Source: Desulfomonilaceae bacterium (GTDB lineage: Bacteria; Desulfobacterota; Desulfomonilia; Desulfomonilales; Desulfomonilaceae). From it: 64,000 nucleotides of DNA. This document shows positions 45,069 through 54,234 of this stretch, in pieces (position 1 is the first letter of the stretch; each line of letters starts with the position of its first letter). Location of the stretch: NCBI GenBank assembly GCA_041662605.1, contig JBAZSD010000004.1:1-64000 (forward strand), in the 5' to 3' direction. The notes beneath the pieces are model-generated. The model made no database searches and was not told where the DNA came from. It saw only the letters and a program-made list of their open reading frames with translations. Made by a program: the position numbers and the translations under genes.

Positions 45069-45788
45069 TCAAATCTCGCCATCTTTGGGGAACCGTTTCT
45101 CTCTTATGCGCTCCAACATGAATGACACAACCTCATCAGGCGCCAGCCGCGTTGTGTCAAGAATTACGGCGTCCGAAGCAGGGACCATCGGCGCTACACT
45201 TCTGGTTTCATCCCTATAATCCCGAGCGCGCATTTCAGACAAAACCTGCGAGTAATAGATGCTCTCGCCCTTTTCCACCAGTTCCGAGTATCGTCGCTTC
45301 GCTCTTTCTTCAGGGTCCGCAGTCAAGAAAAATTTTACCTGGGCAAAGGGAAACACTATCGCTCCCATGTCTCGGCCCTCAGCCACAATGTTGCGTTCGC
45401 TCGCGACAGACCGTTGTAACCCAAGGAGGGCTTTGCGAGCTTCCGCTTTGGCTGAAAATTTTGACGCCGCCACCCCTATTTCTTCTGATCGAATCTCCGC
45501 GCTGATATCCTCACCGTCAAGAAAAAGCTTCATGCCTCCGGAAATCGGCTGAATCGAAATCCTGATCGAACTCAGCGTGCCTTCTGATATGCAATCACAT
45601 TCCGGGGACACCTTTCGTCTCAGGAGGGCCAGGGCTAAGGCCCGGTACAACGCCCCACTGTCCAGCATAAAGAAGCCGAGACACTCAGCCAGCTTACGCG
45701 CTATGGTGGTCTTTCCCGCTCCGGCTGGACCGTCTATTGCGATAACGAATCCAGATTGATTGCCAATCCTGTCCCTATTTATTGTCAT
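45069..45788 (-). CDS. cmk: Cytidylate kinase
   Basis: Phosphorylates CMP and dCMP. Walker A is in AIDGPAGAGKTTIARKLA (about 17-34); LDSGALYRALALALL and the NMP-binding NIVAEGRDMGAIVFP with FFLTADPEERAKRRYSEL are diagnostic. The length of 239 residues is normal. It sits between hisC and rpsA; aroA, often in between, is missing. Confidence 0.95.
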   Translation of the reverse strand: MTINRDRIGNQSGFVIAIDGPAGAGKTTIARKLAECLGFFMLDSGALYRALALALLRRKVSPECDCISEGTLSSIRISIQPISGGMKLFLDGEDISAEIRSEEIGVAASKFSAKAEARKALLGLQRSVASERNIVAEGRDMGAIVFPFAQVKFFLTADPEERAKRRYSELVEKGESIYYSQVLSEMRARDYRDETRSVAPMVPASDAVILDTTRLAPDEVVSFMLERIREKRFPKDGEI

Positions 45789-45853
45789 TCCACTTCATCA
45801 TCCGAATTGGTCCGTTCTTTCATCATTAATCCGGTCGCTCAAGAGATCGTCAC

Positions 45854-46972
45854 TCAACCTCGTGTCACCATTTTCAGGGCGTCAATAAACTTCATGTTCT
45901 GTTCTTCAAGTCCGACTGTGACACGTATGTGGTCAGGAAGCCCAAAGCTCTTTAAATGCCTCACGATAACCCCTTCCTTCAGGAGAGCGGCGTAGACTTC
46001 CCCGGCGTTCAAATTCGGCTTGAAAGCTATGAAGTTAGCCTGGGAAGGGATAGGCTCAAATCCCAAAGAGGCAAGTCTTTCATGCAGAAATCTTTTACCT
46101 GATAAGTTCAGTTGACGAGACTTCCTGATGTGATCATCGTCCCCAAGGGCCGCCCGTGCGGCTTCCTGCGCCAAAAGATTAACATTGAATGGGGCTCTCA
46201 CTTTGTTCAACAATTCAATCAGCCATGTGTGGGCTACGCCATAACCGATTCTCATGCCTGCAAGTCCGTATATTTTTGAGAAAGTCCTTAAAACGATCAG
46301 GTTGTCGAAACGTGAAAGATAATCAAGACCTGACGGATATTCTTCGGCGTCAACGTATTCATAATAGGCTTCATCGAGCGCTAGAAGCGCATTTACTTTT
46401 TTCGTCTCGCTTAGAAGTTCCTCTAGCTCTGAACGGCTGATGACGGTTCCCGTAGGACTATGCGGATTCGACACGAATACCAGTCGAGTCCTTGAGTTTA
46501 AAGCCCGAATCGTAGCGCTTATGTCGGGTCGAAACTTTTTCAATGGGACTAAAACCGATTTACCTCCGAAGAGTCTAGTCACTATCTTGTACATTGAGAA
46601 AGCGTTTTCCGGCATTACTACTTCATCTTCGACACTGACAAAAACATGAGACAACATCTGCATGATCTCATCGGAACCATTTCCGAGAGCAAAATGATCC
46701 GGATCGAGATCGTATCTGGAGGCTAACGCTCTTCGAAGTTCAGGACAGGATGATTCCGGATATATGTTGGCCATCCCCAGATTTTTAACAATCGCGTCAA
46801 CCGCCTTGGGAGACGGTCCCAAAGGATTCTCATTCGAGGCCAGCTTGATGGCTCCGGAGATCCCAAGCTCACGCTCCACTTCCGCTATAGGTTTGCCGGG
46901 AATGTATTCAGGGATTGACAGGATATGAGGCAATACTTTCGAGATCGCCCACTCCGGTATGCTGTAACTCAT
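45854..46972 (-). CDS. hisC: Histidinol-phosphate aminotransferase
   Basis: PLP enzyme of histidine synthesis, often also acting on aromatic amino acids. The segment KLASNENPLGPSPKAVDAI, NPHSPTGTVISRSELEELL, the aspartate strand LALDEAYYEY and the PLP lysine motif RTFSKIYGLAGMRIGYG are complete. 372 residues. Its place before cmk-rpsA is typical of genomes where it serves aromatic amino-acid transamination, so either role is possible. It is divergent from the barrel gene at 47189. Confidence 0.92.
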   Translation of the reverse strand: MSYSIPEWAISKVLPHILSIPEYIPGKPIAEVERELGISGAIKLASNENPLGPSPKAVDAIVKNLGMANIYPESSCPELRRALASRYDLDPDHFALGNGSDEIMQMLSHVFVSVEDEVVMPENAFSMYKIVTRLFGGKSVLVPLKKFRPDISATIRALNSRTRLVFVSNPHSPTGTVISRSELEELLSETKKVNALLALDEAYYEYVDAEEYPSGLDYLSRFDNLIVLRTFSKIYGLAGMRIGYGVAHTWLIELLNKVRAPFNVNLLAQEAARAALGDDDHIRKSRQLNLSGKRFLHERLASLGFEPIPSQANFIAFKPNLNAGEVYAALLKEGVIVRHLKSFGLPDHIRVTVGLEEQNMKFIDALKMVTRG

Positions 46973-47130
46973 AACTCCAGGAACCTCTCTTGATCGTCGT
47001 GCGGTAGAAACTGCGAGGCCGGCCGCCGAACATGCGGGGAATGACTTTTATAGCTTTTGCGGCGCCACAGGTCAACCCCATGTTGGACACGGATGAATTC
47101 AAAGAAACATCTGGGCAAAAATCATTTTTC

Positions 47131-47159
47131 TTGACAAGGAGACTCAAAGTTACTAGCGT
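47131..47159 (+). promoter_or_regulatory. Sigma-70-type promoter of the second barrel gene
   Basis: TTGACA at 47131-47136 and TAGCGT at 47154-47159, 17 bases apart, about 30 bases before the ATG of the barrel gene. Confidence 0.55.
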
Positions 47160-47188
47160 TAATATATCAAATAAAACAGCTTTTTATA

Positions 47189-48520
47189 ATGAAAACATCA
47201 TCTAAAACATATACAAAGCTCGTTACCTTAAGTTTCGTAATCGCGCTCGAGATCTCTATGATCCCAAGCGCTATGCCTTATTCCGCTTCACCGCCGGCGC
47301 CCAAGTTCCCTTCTACAGTAGAACTACCCGTAATTGTGGGGCAATTTGAACATAAAAGACAGGCCCCTGCCCCTGATCATTCCGAGCGCTACCTGCCCTA
47401 CACGCTGAATCATGGTCTCCGCATGGCCTTGCCGGCGCCGATGCGCAACAACTTCGATTTTGACGCGGGGTTTGATAAGTGGAAAGGTCTCCCAACATTT
47501 AAAATGGACTGTTTTATACCGGTCAAGGCCTGGCCCGACAAGAGCGTGTTCTTCGCTCCCCGGGCGCTTCTTACCGGTAATAAAGAGAGCTACGCGATCG
47601 GAGCCGGCATACGGCAACTAGTCACATCTGAAGTTATGGTGGGGTTTCACTCGTTCTATGATTGGACCCGGCCGAGGCGATTGGCGGATGATTTCCTGCG
47701 TGAGGCCGGAGTAGGAATTGAATTCTCCGCTTTGCCCGGTAGGTATTCGGACCTGACTTTGTCGGCTAACGCCTATTTCCCCGTTAACAGCCGTGAGGAA
47801 ATTGGAAAAGATGGAGTGTCGCTTTTTCAGGAAAGCCTGCCAAGTGGAGCCGACGCGAGGATCAGCTTCCTGCTCCCTCCCATTGTTTCCTGGCTTGACT
47901 TTCGTCTGAACGCCTCCGCTCATCGTTATGCGGGACAAGCGTCGGATCGCTCCGGTTACCAGGCTGCGTTATCTGTCAACTCCAGGGATGGCATGTTCAA
48001 TTTGCGCCTCGAACAGGGCAATGACAGCCGCTGGGGCCGGCATTACAACGTGACTGCCGGGTTGCGGGTAGATTTTGACTGGAACTCCATTATCGAAGCC
48101 AAGAATCCATTTTCAGCTCCCTACAAGTATTCAGAGACCAGGTATAACCGCAAAGTAAGAAACAGTCTTGTTTCAAGAGTTAACAGAAAATATGACTTGC
48201 CGGAGGACCGTTATGAGCGAAGAAGCACGTTGATGGCCTCGGTTATGGGAGAAACAGTTACCTTCACCGGCGGTTTCCCGAATTTGCCCTATTCCTCCCT
48301 CACCGTCCAAATTTCTCAAAGTCCATGGCGAGATTTGTCGGAGGTGCTCACTGACGACAAAGGAGTCTATTACGGCGCCATTTCCTTACCGCCAGGAGTT
48401 TGCAGAATACGTCTCCTCCATAAACCCAGTGGAAGGGTTACGGAACCAAAAACCGTCGTAATTTCGGATCCGGAGTTTTCATCAGAATCAGAGCGTTCTT
48501 CTGGAGCCAATGATCTCTAG
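47189..48520 (+). CDS. Inverse-autotransporter-like outer-membrane beta-barrel protein
   Basis: A 443-residue protein with a signal peptide (MKTSSKTYTKLVTLSFVIAL, cleavage near MPYSA). The barrel core shows IGAGIRQLVTSEVMVGFHS with FYD next, then AGVGIEF, LTLSANAYFPV, and SRDGMFNLRLEQGNDSRWG; a basic RNSLVSRVNRKYDLPEDRYE linker follows. The C-terminal ~90 residues look like an Ig-like or carboxypeptidase-regulatory-like sandwich (VTFTGGFPNLPYSSLTVQIS, YYGAISLPPGVCRIRLLH). It shares the core order with the 134-1474 protein, so the two are paralogues with different C-terminal modules. Inverse autotransporters display C-terminal domains on the cell surface; whether this short one does is unknown. 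Confidence 0.7.
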   Translation: MKTSSKTYTKLVTLSFVIALEISMIPSAMPYSASPPAPKFPSTVELPVIVGQFEHKRQAPAPDHSERYLPYTLNHGLRMALPAPMRNNFDFDAGFDKWKGLPTFKMDCFIPVKAWPDKSVFFAPRALLTGNKESYAIGAGIRQLVTSEVMVGFHSFYDWTRPRRLADDFLREAGVGIEFSALPGRYSDLTLSANAYFPVNSREEIGKDGVSLFQESLPSGADARISFLLPPIVSWLDFRLNASAHRYAGQASDRSGYQAALSVNSRDGMFNLRLEQGNDSRWGRHYNVTAGLRVDFDWNSIIEAKNPFSAPYKYSETRYNRKVRNSLVSRVNRKYDLPEDRYERRSTLMASVMGETVTFTGGFPNLPYSSLTVQISQSPWRDLSEVLTDDKGVYYGAISLPPGVCRIRLLHKPSGRVTEPKTVVISDPEFSSESERSSGANDL

Positions 48521-48547
48521 CCATTCCCGCTATATTCCGGGAGCCGC

Positions 48548-51500
48548 TTACATATTTCTCCGATATTGACCGCCTGCTTTATAAAGGGTTTGGGTGATTT
48601 CTCCCAAAGAACAGTGTCTGACCGCCTCCATTAGTCCCTCAAATATGTTTCCGTCAGACTGGGCCACCCTTTGTAGCTTTTCCAGGGCCTGAGCCGATTC
48701 ATACTTGTTACGGTCCTTGAAATCGGCCAGTCTTTCCAACTGGGATTTCTTTTCTTCTTCGGTCCCTCTGGCCAACTCTATCCCCAATTGCTCGAGGAAG
48801 TTGCCTTGAGGATTCAGGAATGTGTTCACTCCAATAATCGGATACTCACCCGTCGTCTTCATGGTTTCATAATAGAGGGACTCATCCTGAATCTTTGTCC
48901 TCTGGTAACCGGTTTCCATGGCCCCCAGGACTCCACCACGCTGCGAAATGCGGTCGAATTCGGCTAACACGGCTTCCTCAACCATATCCGTGAGTTCCTC
49001 GAGAATGAAAGAACCCTGATTCATGTTGTCTACTCTCGAGAGCCCCCACTCCTTGTTGATTATCATCTGAATCGCAAGGGCTCGTCTAACCGATTCCTCA
49101 CTCGGTGTCGTTATAGCCTCGTCATAGGAGTTAGTATGCAGGGAGTTGCAGTTATCGTAAATGGCTATAAGAGCCTGGAGCGTCGTCCTGATGTCGTTGA
49201 ACTGAATCTCCTGAGCATGTAGAGAACGCCCACTCGTTTGAATATGATATTTCAACTTTTGGGAACGTTCATTGCCCCGATATTTGTCTCGAACGGCTAT
49301 AGACCATATTCGACGGGCTACTCTGCCTATGACGCTGTATTCCGGCTCCAGACCATTAGAGAAGAAGAAGCTTAGATTTGGAGCAAAGTCGTCAATATTC
49401 ATCCCTCGAGACAAATAGTATTCAACATAGGTGAAACCATCAGCCAGTGTTAGCGCTAGCTGAGTTATTGGATTCGCTCCCGCCTCGGCTATGTGATAGC
49501 CGGAAATGGACACTGAATAAAAGTTGCCGACATTGTTGCGAATGAAATATTCCTGAATGTCACCCATCATTCTCAAAGAAAAGTCGGTAGAAAAGATGCA
49601 ACTGTTTTGACCCTGGTCTTCTTTGAGTATGTCAGCCTGAACGGTTCCTCTTATGTTGCTCAAAACCTCGGACTTTGCCCTGAGAACAACCTCGGGAGTG
49701 GGCTCTGAACCGGTCTGCTCTCTTATTGGATCCAGCTTCTGATCAATGGCCGCATTGAAGAACATTGCCAGCATTATGGGGGCCGGTCCGTTGATGGTCA
49801 TGGAAACCGATGTGTTGGGGGCCGTAAGGTCAAAACCGGAATAAAGAATTTTTACATCATCAAGTGTACAGATCGAAACTCCTGATGTGCCGATTTTGCC
49901 GTAGATGTCCGGCCTCTCCTCAGGATCCTGTCCATACAGTGTGACTGAATCGAAGGCGGTAGAAAGTCTCTTGGCGGGGCTACCGGCGGAAAGATACTTG
50001 AACCTTTTGTTAGTCCGGAATGGATCTCCTTCACCAGCGAACATTCGTGTCGGATCTTCGTCTTGCCTCTTGAACGGGAAGACGCCGGCGGTGAACGGAA
50101 ACATGCCTGGTAGATTTTCCTTGAGTCGCCATCTCAATAACTGTCCTGGATCTTCATATTTTGGAAGAGCTATCCGTGGGAGAAGCGTACCACTCAAGGT
50201 TTTGATTTTTAGCTTTATTGGGAGTTTTTTCCCTCTAACAGTGAAAACAAAATCGTCCCCAGAATAAGCCTCCTTGATGTCCTCCCATTCCCCAACGAGC
50301 CTCAAGGCTCGCGGATCAAGCTGTTTCTCTATTTCTTCCTGGAGTTTTTTAATTTTAACAAACGCTTCAGATTCTTCATTGACGTTCGAGTTTCGCAGTT
50401 CCTTTTCTACACCGTCCAAACGCCACAGTCGCCTTATCAGCTCCTCCTGTTCAGTTCCCCATGAGTGATACCGTCGTACGGAGTTGGCGATCTCAGAGAG
50501 ATAACCGGATCGCTCCGACGGAATGATTATGGTTCTCGATGAAGGTTTCCGATCCCGCCGGGCCGTCATGGAAGTCTTCCAATCAACGCCGGTCTTACCA
50601 TTTATCGCTTCCACTATTCCCACGTACAGGGAACTGACCCCGTCATCGTTGAAACGGGACGCTATAGATCCGTATACAGGGAGATCCTCAAGACCGGTCT
50701 GGAAGCTGAGGCGGTTTCTCTGGACCTGTTTTCTAACGTCATGCAAAGCGTCTTCTGATCCGTGCCGGTCGAACTTGTTGATGGCTATCAAATCAGCGAA
50801 ATCGAGCATATCGATCTTTTCCAACTGACTTTGCGCCCCAAACTCGGATGTCATGACGTAAAGGGACACATCGACCAGAGGGACTATCGCTGCGTCGCCC
50901 TGCCCTATTCCGGCTGTTTCAACAATTATGAAATCAAATCCCGCGGCCTTCAGAACTTCTATGGCCTCTTCCATATGGGCAGGCACTTCGAAACCCTGAT
51001 TTCTGGTAGCCATGGATCTGTAATAAACTCGATCCGTATGGATAGAGTTCATTCTGATCCTGTCTCCCAGCAAGGCTCCGCCTGTTTTTCTCCGGGTAGG
51101 ATCTACGGATATCACCCCTACGGTTTTGTCCGTTTGATCGTTTAAGAAACGTAATATGATTTCATCCGTTAATGATGATTTTCCGGCCCCTCCCGTTCCA
51201 GTTATCCCCAGGACAGGTACTTTCCTGCCGTAGGACTTTTCCTGCAATTGTGACCGGATGTCCGCAAGGTCACTATTGCCGGTTTCCTTTGCGACCTCCA
51301 CCGTCGAAATCAATCTTGCAATCGCTTTCCAGTTCGTGGGAGTCAAGTCAGAAATATCGCCACTGAGACTACCGTCTGAAACAGGGAAATCCGAAGTTTG
51401 AAGAAAGGAATTTATGATACCCTGCAATCCAGCAGTTCGTCCGTCCTCAGGACTGAATATCTTGGTGACTCCGTATGATTCAAGTTCCGCAATCTCTTCA

Positions 51501-51838
51501 GGGACGATTACGCCACCGCCACCGCCGAACACCTTTATCTGCGTACTTTCATGTTCACGCAGAAGATCAACGATGTATTTGAAGAATTCGACGTGGCCAC
51601 CCTGATAAGAGCTGACCCCTATCGCCTGAACATCTTCCTGAACGGCGGCGCTCACAATTTCGGAAACCGATCTGTTATGCCCGAGATGGATAACTTCAGC
51701 GCCTGAAGCCTGAAGAATTCGACGCATGATATTGATTGCGGCGTCATGTCCGTCAAAGAGGGAAGCGGCTGTGACAATCCTGATACGGTTCACTGGCTGG
51801 TAAGGCGCAGACGAAGGATTCATACTGAACTCCGACAA
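48548..51838 (-). CDS. icmF: Fused isobutyryl-CoA mutase-type enzyme (IcmF)
   Basis: Adenosylcobalamin-dependent acyl-CoA mutase fused to its G-protein chaperone. The B12 domain is N-terminal (about 17-150) with SLFDGHDAAINIMRR (base-off His) and GGGGGVIVPEEI. A MeaB-like GTPase follows with GITGTGGAGKSSLTDE and NKFDRHGSEDALHDV (about 210-420), then a linker and the mutase barrel (about 560 onward) ending in the substrate-binding half. At 1096 residues it matches IcmF. It isomerises isobutyryl/n-butyryl-CoA (or, in some relatives, isovaleryl/pivalyl-CoA). Single gene; no mutase partners nearby. Confidence 0.94.
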   Translation of the reverse strand: MSEFSMNPSSAPYQPVNRIRIVTAASLFDGHDAAINIMRRILQASGAEVIHLGHNRSVSEIVSAAVQEDVQAIGVSSYQGGHVEFFKYIVDLLREHESTQIKVFGGGGGVIVPEEIAELESYGVTKIFSPEDGRTAGLQGIINSFLQTSDFPVSDGSLSGDISDLTPTNWKAIARLISTVEVAKETGNSDLADIRSQLQEKSYGRKVPVLGITGTGGAGKSSLTDEIILRFLNDQTDKTVGVISVDPTRRKTGGALLGDRIRMNSIHTDRVYYRSMATRNQGFEVPAHMEEAIEVLKAAGFDFIIVETAGIGQGDAAIVPLVDVSLYVMTSEFGAQSQLEKIDMLDFADLIAINKFDRHGSEDALHDVRKQVQRNRLSFQTGLEDLPVYGSIASRFNDDGVSSLYVGIVEAINGKTGVDWKTSMTARRDRKPSSRTIIIPSERSGYLSEIANSVRRYHSWGTEQEELIRRLWRLDGVEKELRNSNVNEESEAFVKIKKLQEEIEKQLDPRALRLVGEWEDIKEAYSGDDFVFTVRGKKLPIKLKIKTLSGTLLPRIALPKYEDPGQLLRWRLKENLPGMFPFTAGVFPFKRQDEDPTRMFAGEGDPFRTNKRFKYLSAGSPAKRLSTAFDSVTLYGQDPEERPDIYGKIGTSGVSICTLDDVKILYSGFDLTAPNTSVSMTINGPAPIMLAMFFNAAIDQKLDPIREQTGSEPTPEVVLRAKSEVLSNIRGTVQADILKEDQGQNSCIFSTDFSLRMMGDIQEYFIRNNVGNFYSVSISGYHIAEAGANPITQLALTLADGFTYVEYYLSRGMNIDDFAPNLSFFFSNGLEPEYSVIGRVARRIWSIAVRDKYRGNERSQKLKYHIQTSGRSLHAQEIQFNDIRTTLQALIAIYDNCNSLHTNSYDEAITTPSEESVRRALAIQMIINKEWGLSRVDNMNQGSFILEELTDMVEEAVLAEFDRISQRGGVLGAMETGYQRTKIQDESLYYETMKTTGEYPIIGVNTFLNPQGNFLEQLGIELARGTEEEKKSQLERLADFKDRNKYESAQALEKLQRVAQSDGNIFEGLMEAVRHCSLGEITQTLYKAGGQYRRNM

Positions 51839-51865
51839 GTAATATTTTTCGGACCTCTGTCCGGT

Positions 51866-51973
51866 TTATTTACATATGTGTTTGCGTATGAATTCGGCTG
51901 GGGCGTCGATGTCGGAACCACCGAGGAATACTCCTGCCACGCCCATTTGTTTAAGTCCCTGGATGTGCGTTTC
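51866..51973 (-). pseudogene. Decayed reading frame, possibly the end of a B12-binding domain
   Basis: On the minus strand, a frame with no start and a stop a short distance upstream reads ETHIQGLKQMGVAGVFLGGS, then DIDAPAEFIRKHI, ending in TAA at 51866. The wording GLKQMGVAGVF plus GG/G and a final helix is the usual end of a cobalamin-binding domain of mutases. It lies 28 bases from the icmF start, upstream in the same orientation. It looks like the remnant of an earlier or duplicated B12-domain gene. Family call by eye only. Confidence 0.35.
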
Positions 51974-52191
51974 GGTATTACACCACTGCAGCCATGATAT
52001 TCGAAGGCGAACCCAAATTCAACTATTATAGAATGAGCTAGGGTTATATGGTATCCTGAGACTACCGAAGCGCTCAGTTGATAATGATCCTAACATATCC
52101 AATGGTATCACCATAAAAATTACCATTATATAACAGCAGATTAAAGGTATAAAATTAATTAAAAGTTAATATTGGACATCCCATTAACTTG

Positions 52192-52220
52192 TTGACAGTA
52201 ATTTAACATAGTGATAATCT
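52192..52220 (+). promoter_or_regulatory. Sigma-70-type promoter of the exported hydrolase
   Basis: TTGACA at 52192-52197 and TAATCT at 52215-52220, separated by 17 bases, in an AT-rich region 84 bases before the ATG. Confidence 0.65.
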
Positions 52221-52239
52221 TAGTCATTCAATTTAATTT

Positions 52240-52260
52240 ATTATTAGCTCCGCTAATAAT
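52240..52260 (+). promoter_or_regulatory. Perfect hairpin in the hydrolase leader
   Basis: ATTATTAGC (52240-52248) and GCTAATAAT (52252-52260) form a 9-base perfect stem with a 3-base loop just downstream of the promoter. It could be an operator or an mRNA-stabilising hairpin; there is no following T-run. Confidence 0.5.
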
Positions 52261-52303
52261 GTAAATCAGCCTGGTCAAAACTCGACCAATTTGTGGGTCT
52301 GGT

Positions 52304-53176
52304 ATGAAGTCCAATAGGTTTGTCGCTCTTTTTTTCTTCGTCCTATCATCTCTTTATCTTCTGCCACCTGACGCGTTCGCTTATTACATGAGGGCGCTTA
52401 TACCCCTTGGTAAGGGTCACAGCCTACCGGGGTACATTTTCCTTCCTCAACATAAAATCCGTGAGCCGCTTCCCGCTGTTATCGCTGGAGTCGGCGTAGG
52501 CGCCACGAAAATTTATCAATATCATGATCATTGCCAGAATCTTGCCAATAGGAATTTTGCGGTGATTCTGATCGACCCGTCAAACTATCCCGAGGACTTG
52601 GCGCCCGGTCCATGGACATGGGATCACGGCGCCGGATATCTTCTGGGGAGTTTCAACCAGGGCTTTGTCGGAGCCAAACTGGCGGTGAGTAAAGAATGGT
52701 ATCTTAAATCCTTTGAAGCCGCCATTAACTACATGTGCTCCTGGCCAATCGTAGACAGTGGAAAGATTGCGTTGAGCGGGTTCTCTCAGGCGGCGAACGC
52801 TGTGTTGAGCGTCGCAAGCGCGGACCCTCGGGTGAAAGCTGTAGTGTGGAACTACGGCGGATGGCCCTGGATTATGCCCTACGAGCCATACAAGTTGCCC
52901 CCGGTGGAAATTTTTCATGGAGAAAAAGATGACGTTTACAATGTAAAATACGCCAAAGAACTGGCCTGGAATCTCAAAACGAATATGCGGCCGTTTGAAT
53001 TGAATATCTATCCGTGTCAGGGTCACATGTTCAATATCGTTTACGACTTGAAAACTGAAAATCGCTACATGAAGCCCGTGCTGCTGGACGCTTTTGAAAG
53101 AATGGTGGCGTTTCTGAAACGAACTCTGGAAGTCAGGGAAGGTTCACATGCGGGGGCGTTGCGGGCCCGCAGATAA
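52304..53176 (+). CDS. Exported alpha/beta hydrolase (dienelactone hydrolase-like)
   Basis: A 290-residue protein with a signal peptide (MKSNRFVALFFFVLSSLYLL, cleavage after DAFA). The hydrolase fold shows the nucleophile elbow ALSGFSQAANAV (Ser), the acid loop IFHGEKDDVYNV (Asp) and the late histidine PCQGHMFNIVYD, a full catalytic triad in dienelactone-hydrolase-like order. The mature enzyme is likely periplasmic. The substrate is unknown; small esters or lactones are possible. It has its own promoter and converges on the ACT gene. Confidence 0.78.
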   Translation: MKSNRFVALFFFVLSSLYLLPPDAFAYYMRALIPLGKGHSLPGYIFLPQHKIREPLPAVIAGVGVGATKIYQYHDHCQNLANRNFAVILIDPSNYPEDLAPGPWTWDHGAGYLLGSFNQGFVGAKLAVSKEWYLKSFEAAINYMCSWPIVDSGKIALSGFSQAANAVLSVASADPRVKAVVWNYGGWPWIMPYEPYKLPPVEIFHGEKDDVYNVKYAKELAWNLKTNMRPFELNIYPCQGHMFNIVYDLKTENRYMKPVLLDAFERMVAFLKRTLEVREGSHAGALRARR

Positions 53177-53185
53177 TGGGCCCGC
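53161..53185. terminator. GC-rich hairpin at the end of the hydrolase gene
   Basis: GCGGGCCC (53161-53168) pairs with GGGCCCGC (53178-53185). The stop codon lies in the loop. There is no T-run, so termination may need Rho or the hairpin may protect the 3' end. Confidence 0.45.
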
Positions 53186-53202
53186 GATGATAGGATATAA
53201 TT

Positions 53203-53640
53203 TCAGTATGTCAGGACTTCCTCACCTTCCACTTTGATCCATTCCTGGGATAACGCATTAAGAGCCTTTGAATTGTCATCCACGGCCAGAACCAGCGTTG
53301 GCGTTTTCAACACAGCGTATGCGCCCTGAAGATAGTACATGTCTTCCAGATTTACTTCGGCAAGTTTGAGCGACCTTAAAATCGCGTTGAGCCCACCGGG
53401 ATGCTGAGGAACCTGAACAACTATTCTGTCTTTAATAGTTACGGAAAATCCTGAGGATTCAAATATATTCTGAGCCCTGGAAGGGTCATTGGTGACAAGA
53501 CTCAAATTCCCCTCGGAACCTGAAATATTTAGGCTGAGTCCCAAGGTATAAATGCCGTTCGAACTCAATAGTTCAATAATGTTTGACAGAGACCCAGGTT
53601 TGTTGGGAATCCGGATAGCGATCTCTCTGACCGTTTTCAT
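53203..53640 (-). CDS. Two-ACT-domain regulatory protein
   Basis: Two tandem ACT modules of about 70 residues: EIAIRIPNKPGSLSNIIELL at the first, VQVPQHPGGLNAILRSLK at the second. ACT pairs bind amino acids and control enzymes or transcription. I take ATG at 53640, since GGAGG precedes it by 5 bases; a start at 53652 has no such site. The gene follows the 2-oxoacid:ferredoxin oxidoreductase genes by 51 bases and is probably the last gene of that operon, hinting that amino-acid level feeds back on oxidoreductase use. Confidence 0.85.
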   Translation of the reverse strand: MKTVREIAIRIPNKPGSLSNIIELLSSNGIYTLGLSLNISGSEGNLSLVTNDPSRAQNIFESSGFSVTIKDRIVVQVPQHPGGLNAILRSLKLAEVNLEDMYYLQGAYAVLKTPTLVLAVDDNSKALNALSQEWIKVEGEEVLTY

Positions 53641-53691
53641 AAAAACCTCCAACCTATATAAGCCGTCAAAGATATTTTTGTTCCAAGCTTT

Positions 53692-54234
53692 TCAGGCCTT
53701 TCGAATGAAATCAGAGCCTACGCTTACAGCCTTCTGATTTGTATCGATCAGCTTCTGTTTTTTACCTTCCAGAACAGTTTCAATTGCTACAGATATGGAT
53801 TTCTCCGAGACTATGTCTGTCGTCGCCCTAACAACTCCCAGCATCACCATGTTAAGAGAACGGTCCGATCCCATTTCATGGGCAAGAGTGTTGGCCGGCA
53901 CTTTAACTACGTTTATGTCCTCCCGAGCCGGAGCCTCAGTTATGAGGTCCGAATTCAGGAACATGGTTCCCCCGGATTTTATCATATTCTGATACTTGAT
54001 CATCGAAGGATAGTTCATTGCGACCACGAACTCGGGCGAAGACGCTATGGGTGAGGCTATCTCTTCATCCGAAACAACAACCGTGCAATTCGCCGTGCCT
54101 CCTCGAACTTCCGCTCCATACGCAGGCAGAAAAGTGACATGCTTGTCTTCCTTCATACCCGCGACGGCGAGCACATATCCCATCATGAGCACGCCCTGAC
54201 CACCAAACCCTGAAAAAACTATCTTAAGCGACAT
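53692..54234 (-). CDS. 2-oxoacid:ferredoxin oxidoreductase, gamma subunit
   Basis: A 180-residue gamma subunit of the KOR/VOR-type enzyme: KIVFSGFGGQGVLMMGYVLA at the N terminus, TFLPAYGAEVRGGTANCTVV, and GVVRATTDIVS late. It joins the beta subunit in CoA handling. It overlaps the beta gene by 11 bases. Together the subunits oxidise a 2-oxoacid (2-oxoglutarate or branched-chain 2-oxoacid) to the acyl-CoA with ferredoxin reduction. Confidence 0.9.
   Translation of the reverse strand: MSLKIVFSGFGGQGVLMMGYVLAVAGMKEDKHVTFLPAYGAEVRGGTANCTVVVSDEEIASPIASSPEFVVAMNYPSMIKYQNMIKSGGTMFLNSDLITEAPAREDINVVKVPANTLAHEMGSDRSLNMVMLGVVRATTDIVSEKSISVAIETVLEGKKQKLIDTNQKAVSVGSDFIRKA

Larger units (their letters stand above)
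51839..52303. other. Intergenic region between icmF and the exported hydrolase
   Basis: A 465-base divergent gap. The part next to icmF holds the decayed frame (51866-51973); 52020-52190 is AT-rich with no recognised signal; the promoter and hairpin of the hydrolase gene follow. Confidence 0.5.

Noticed and set aside
46908..47147. A 79-codon minus-strand frame upstream of hisC
   Set aside because: It overlaps the hisC start in another frame, has no signature and spans the likely control region of hisC.
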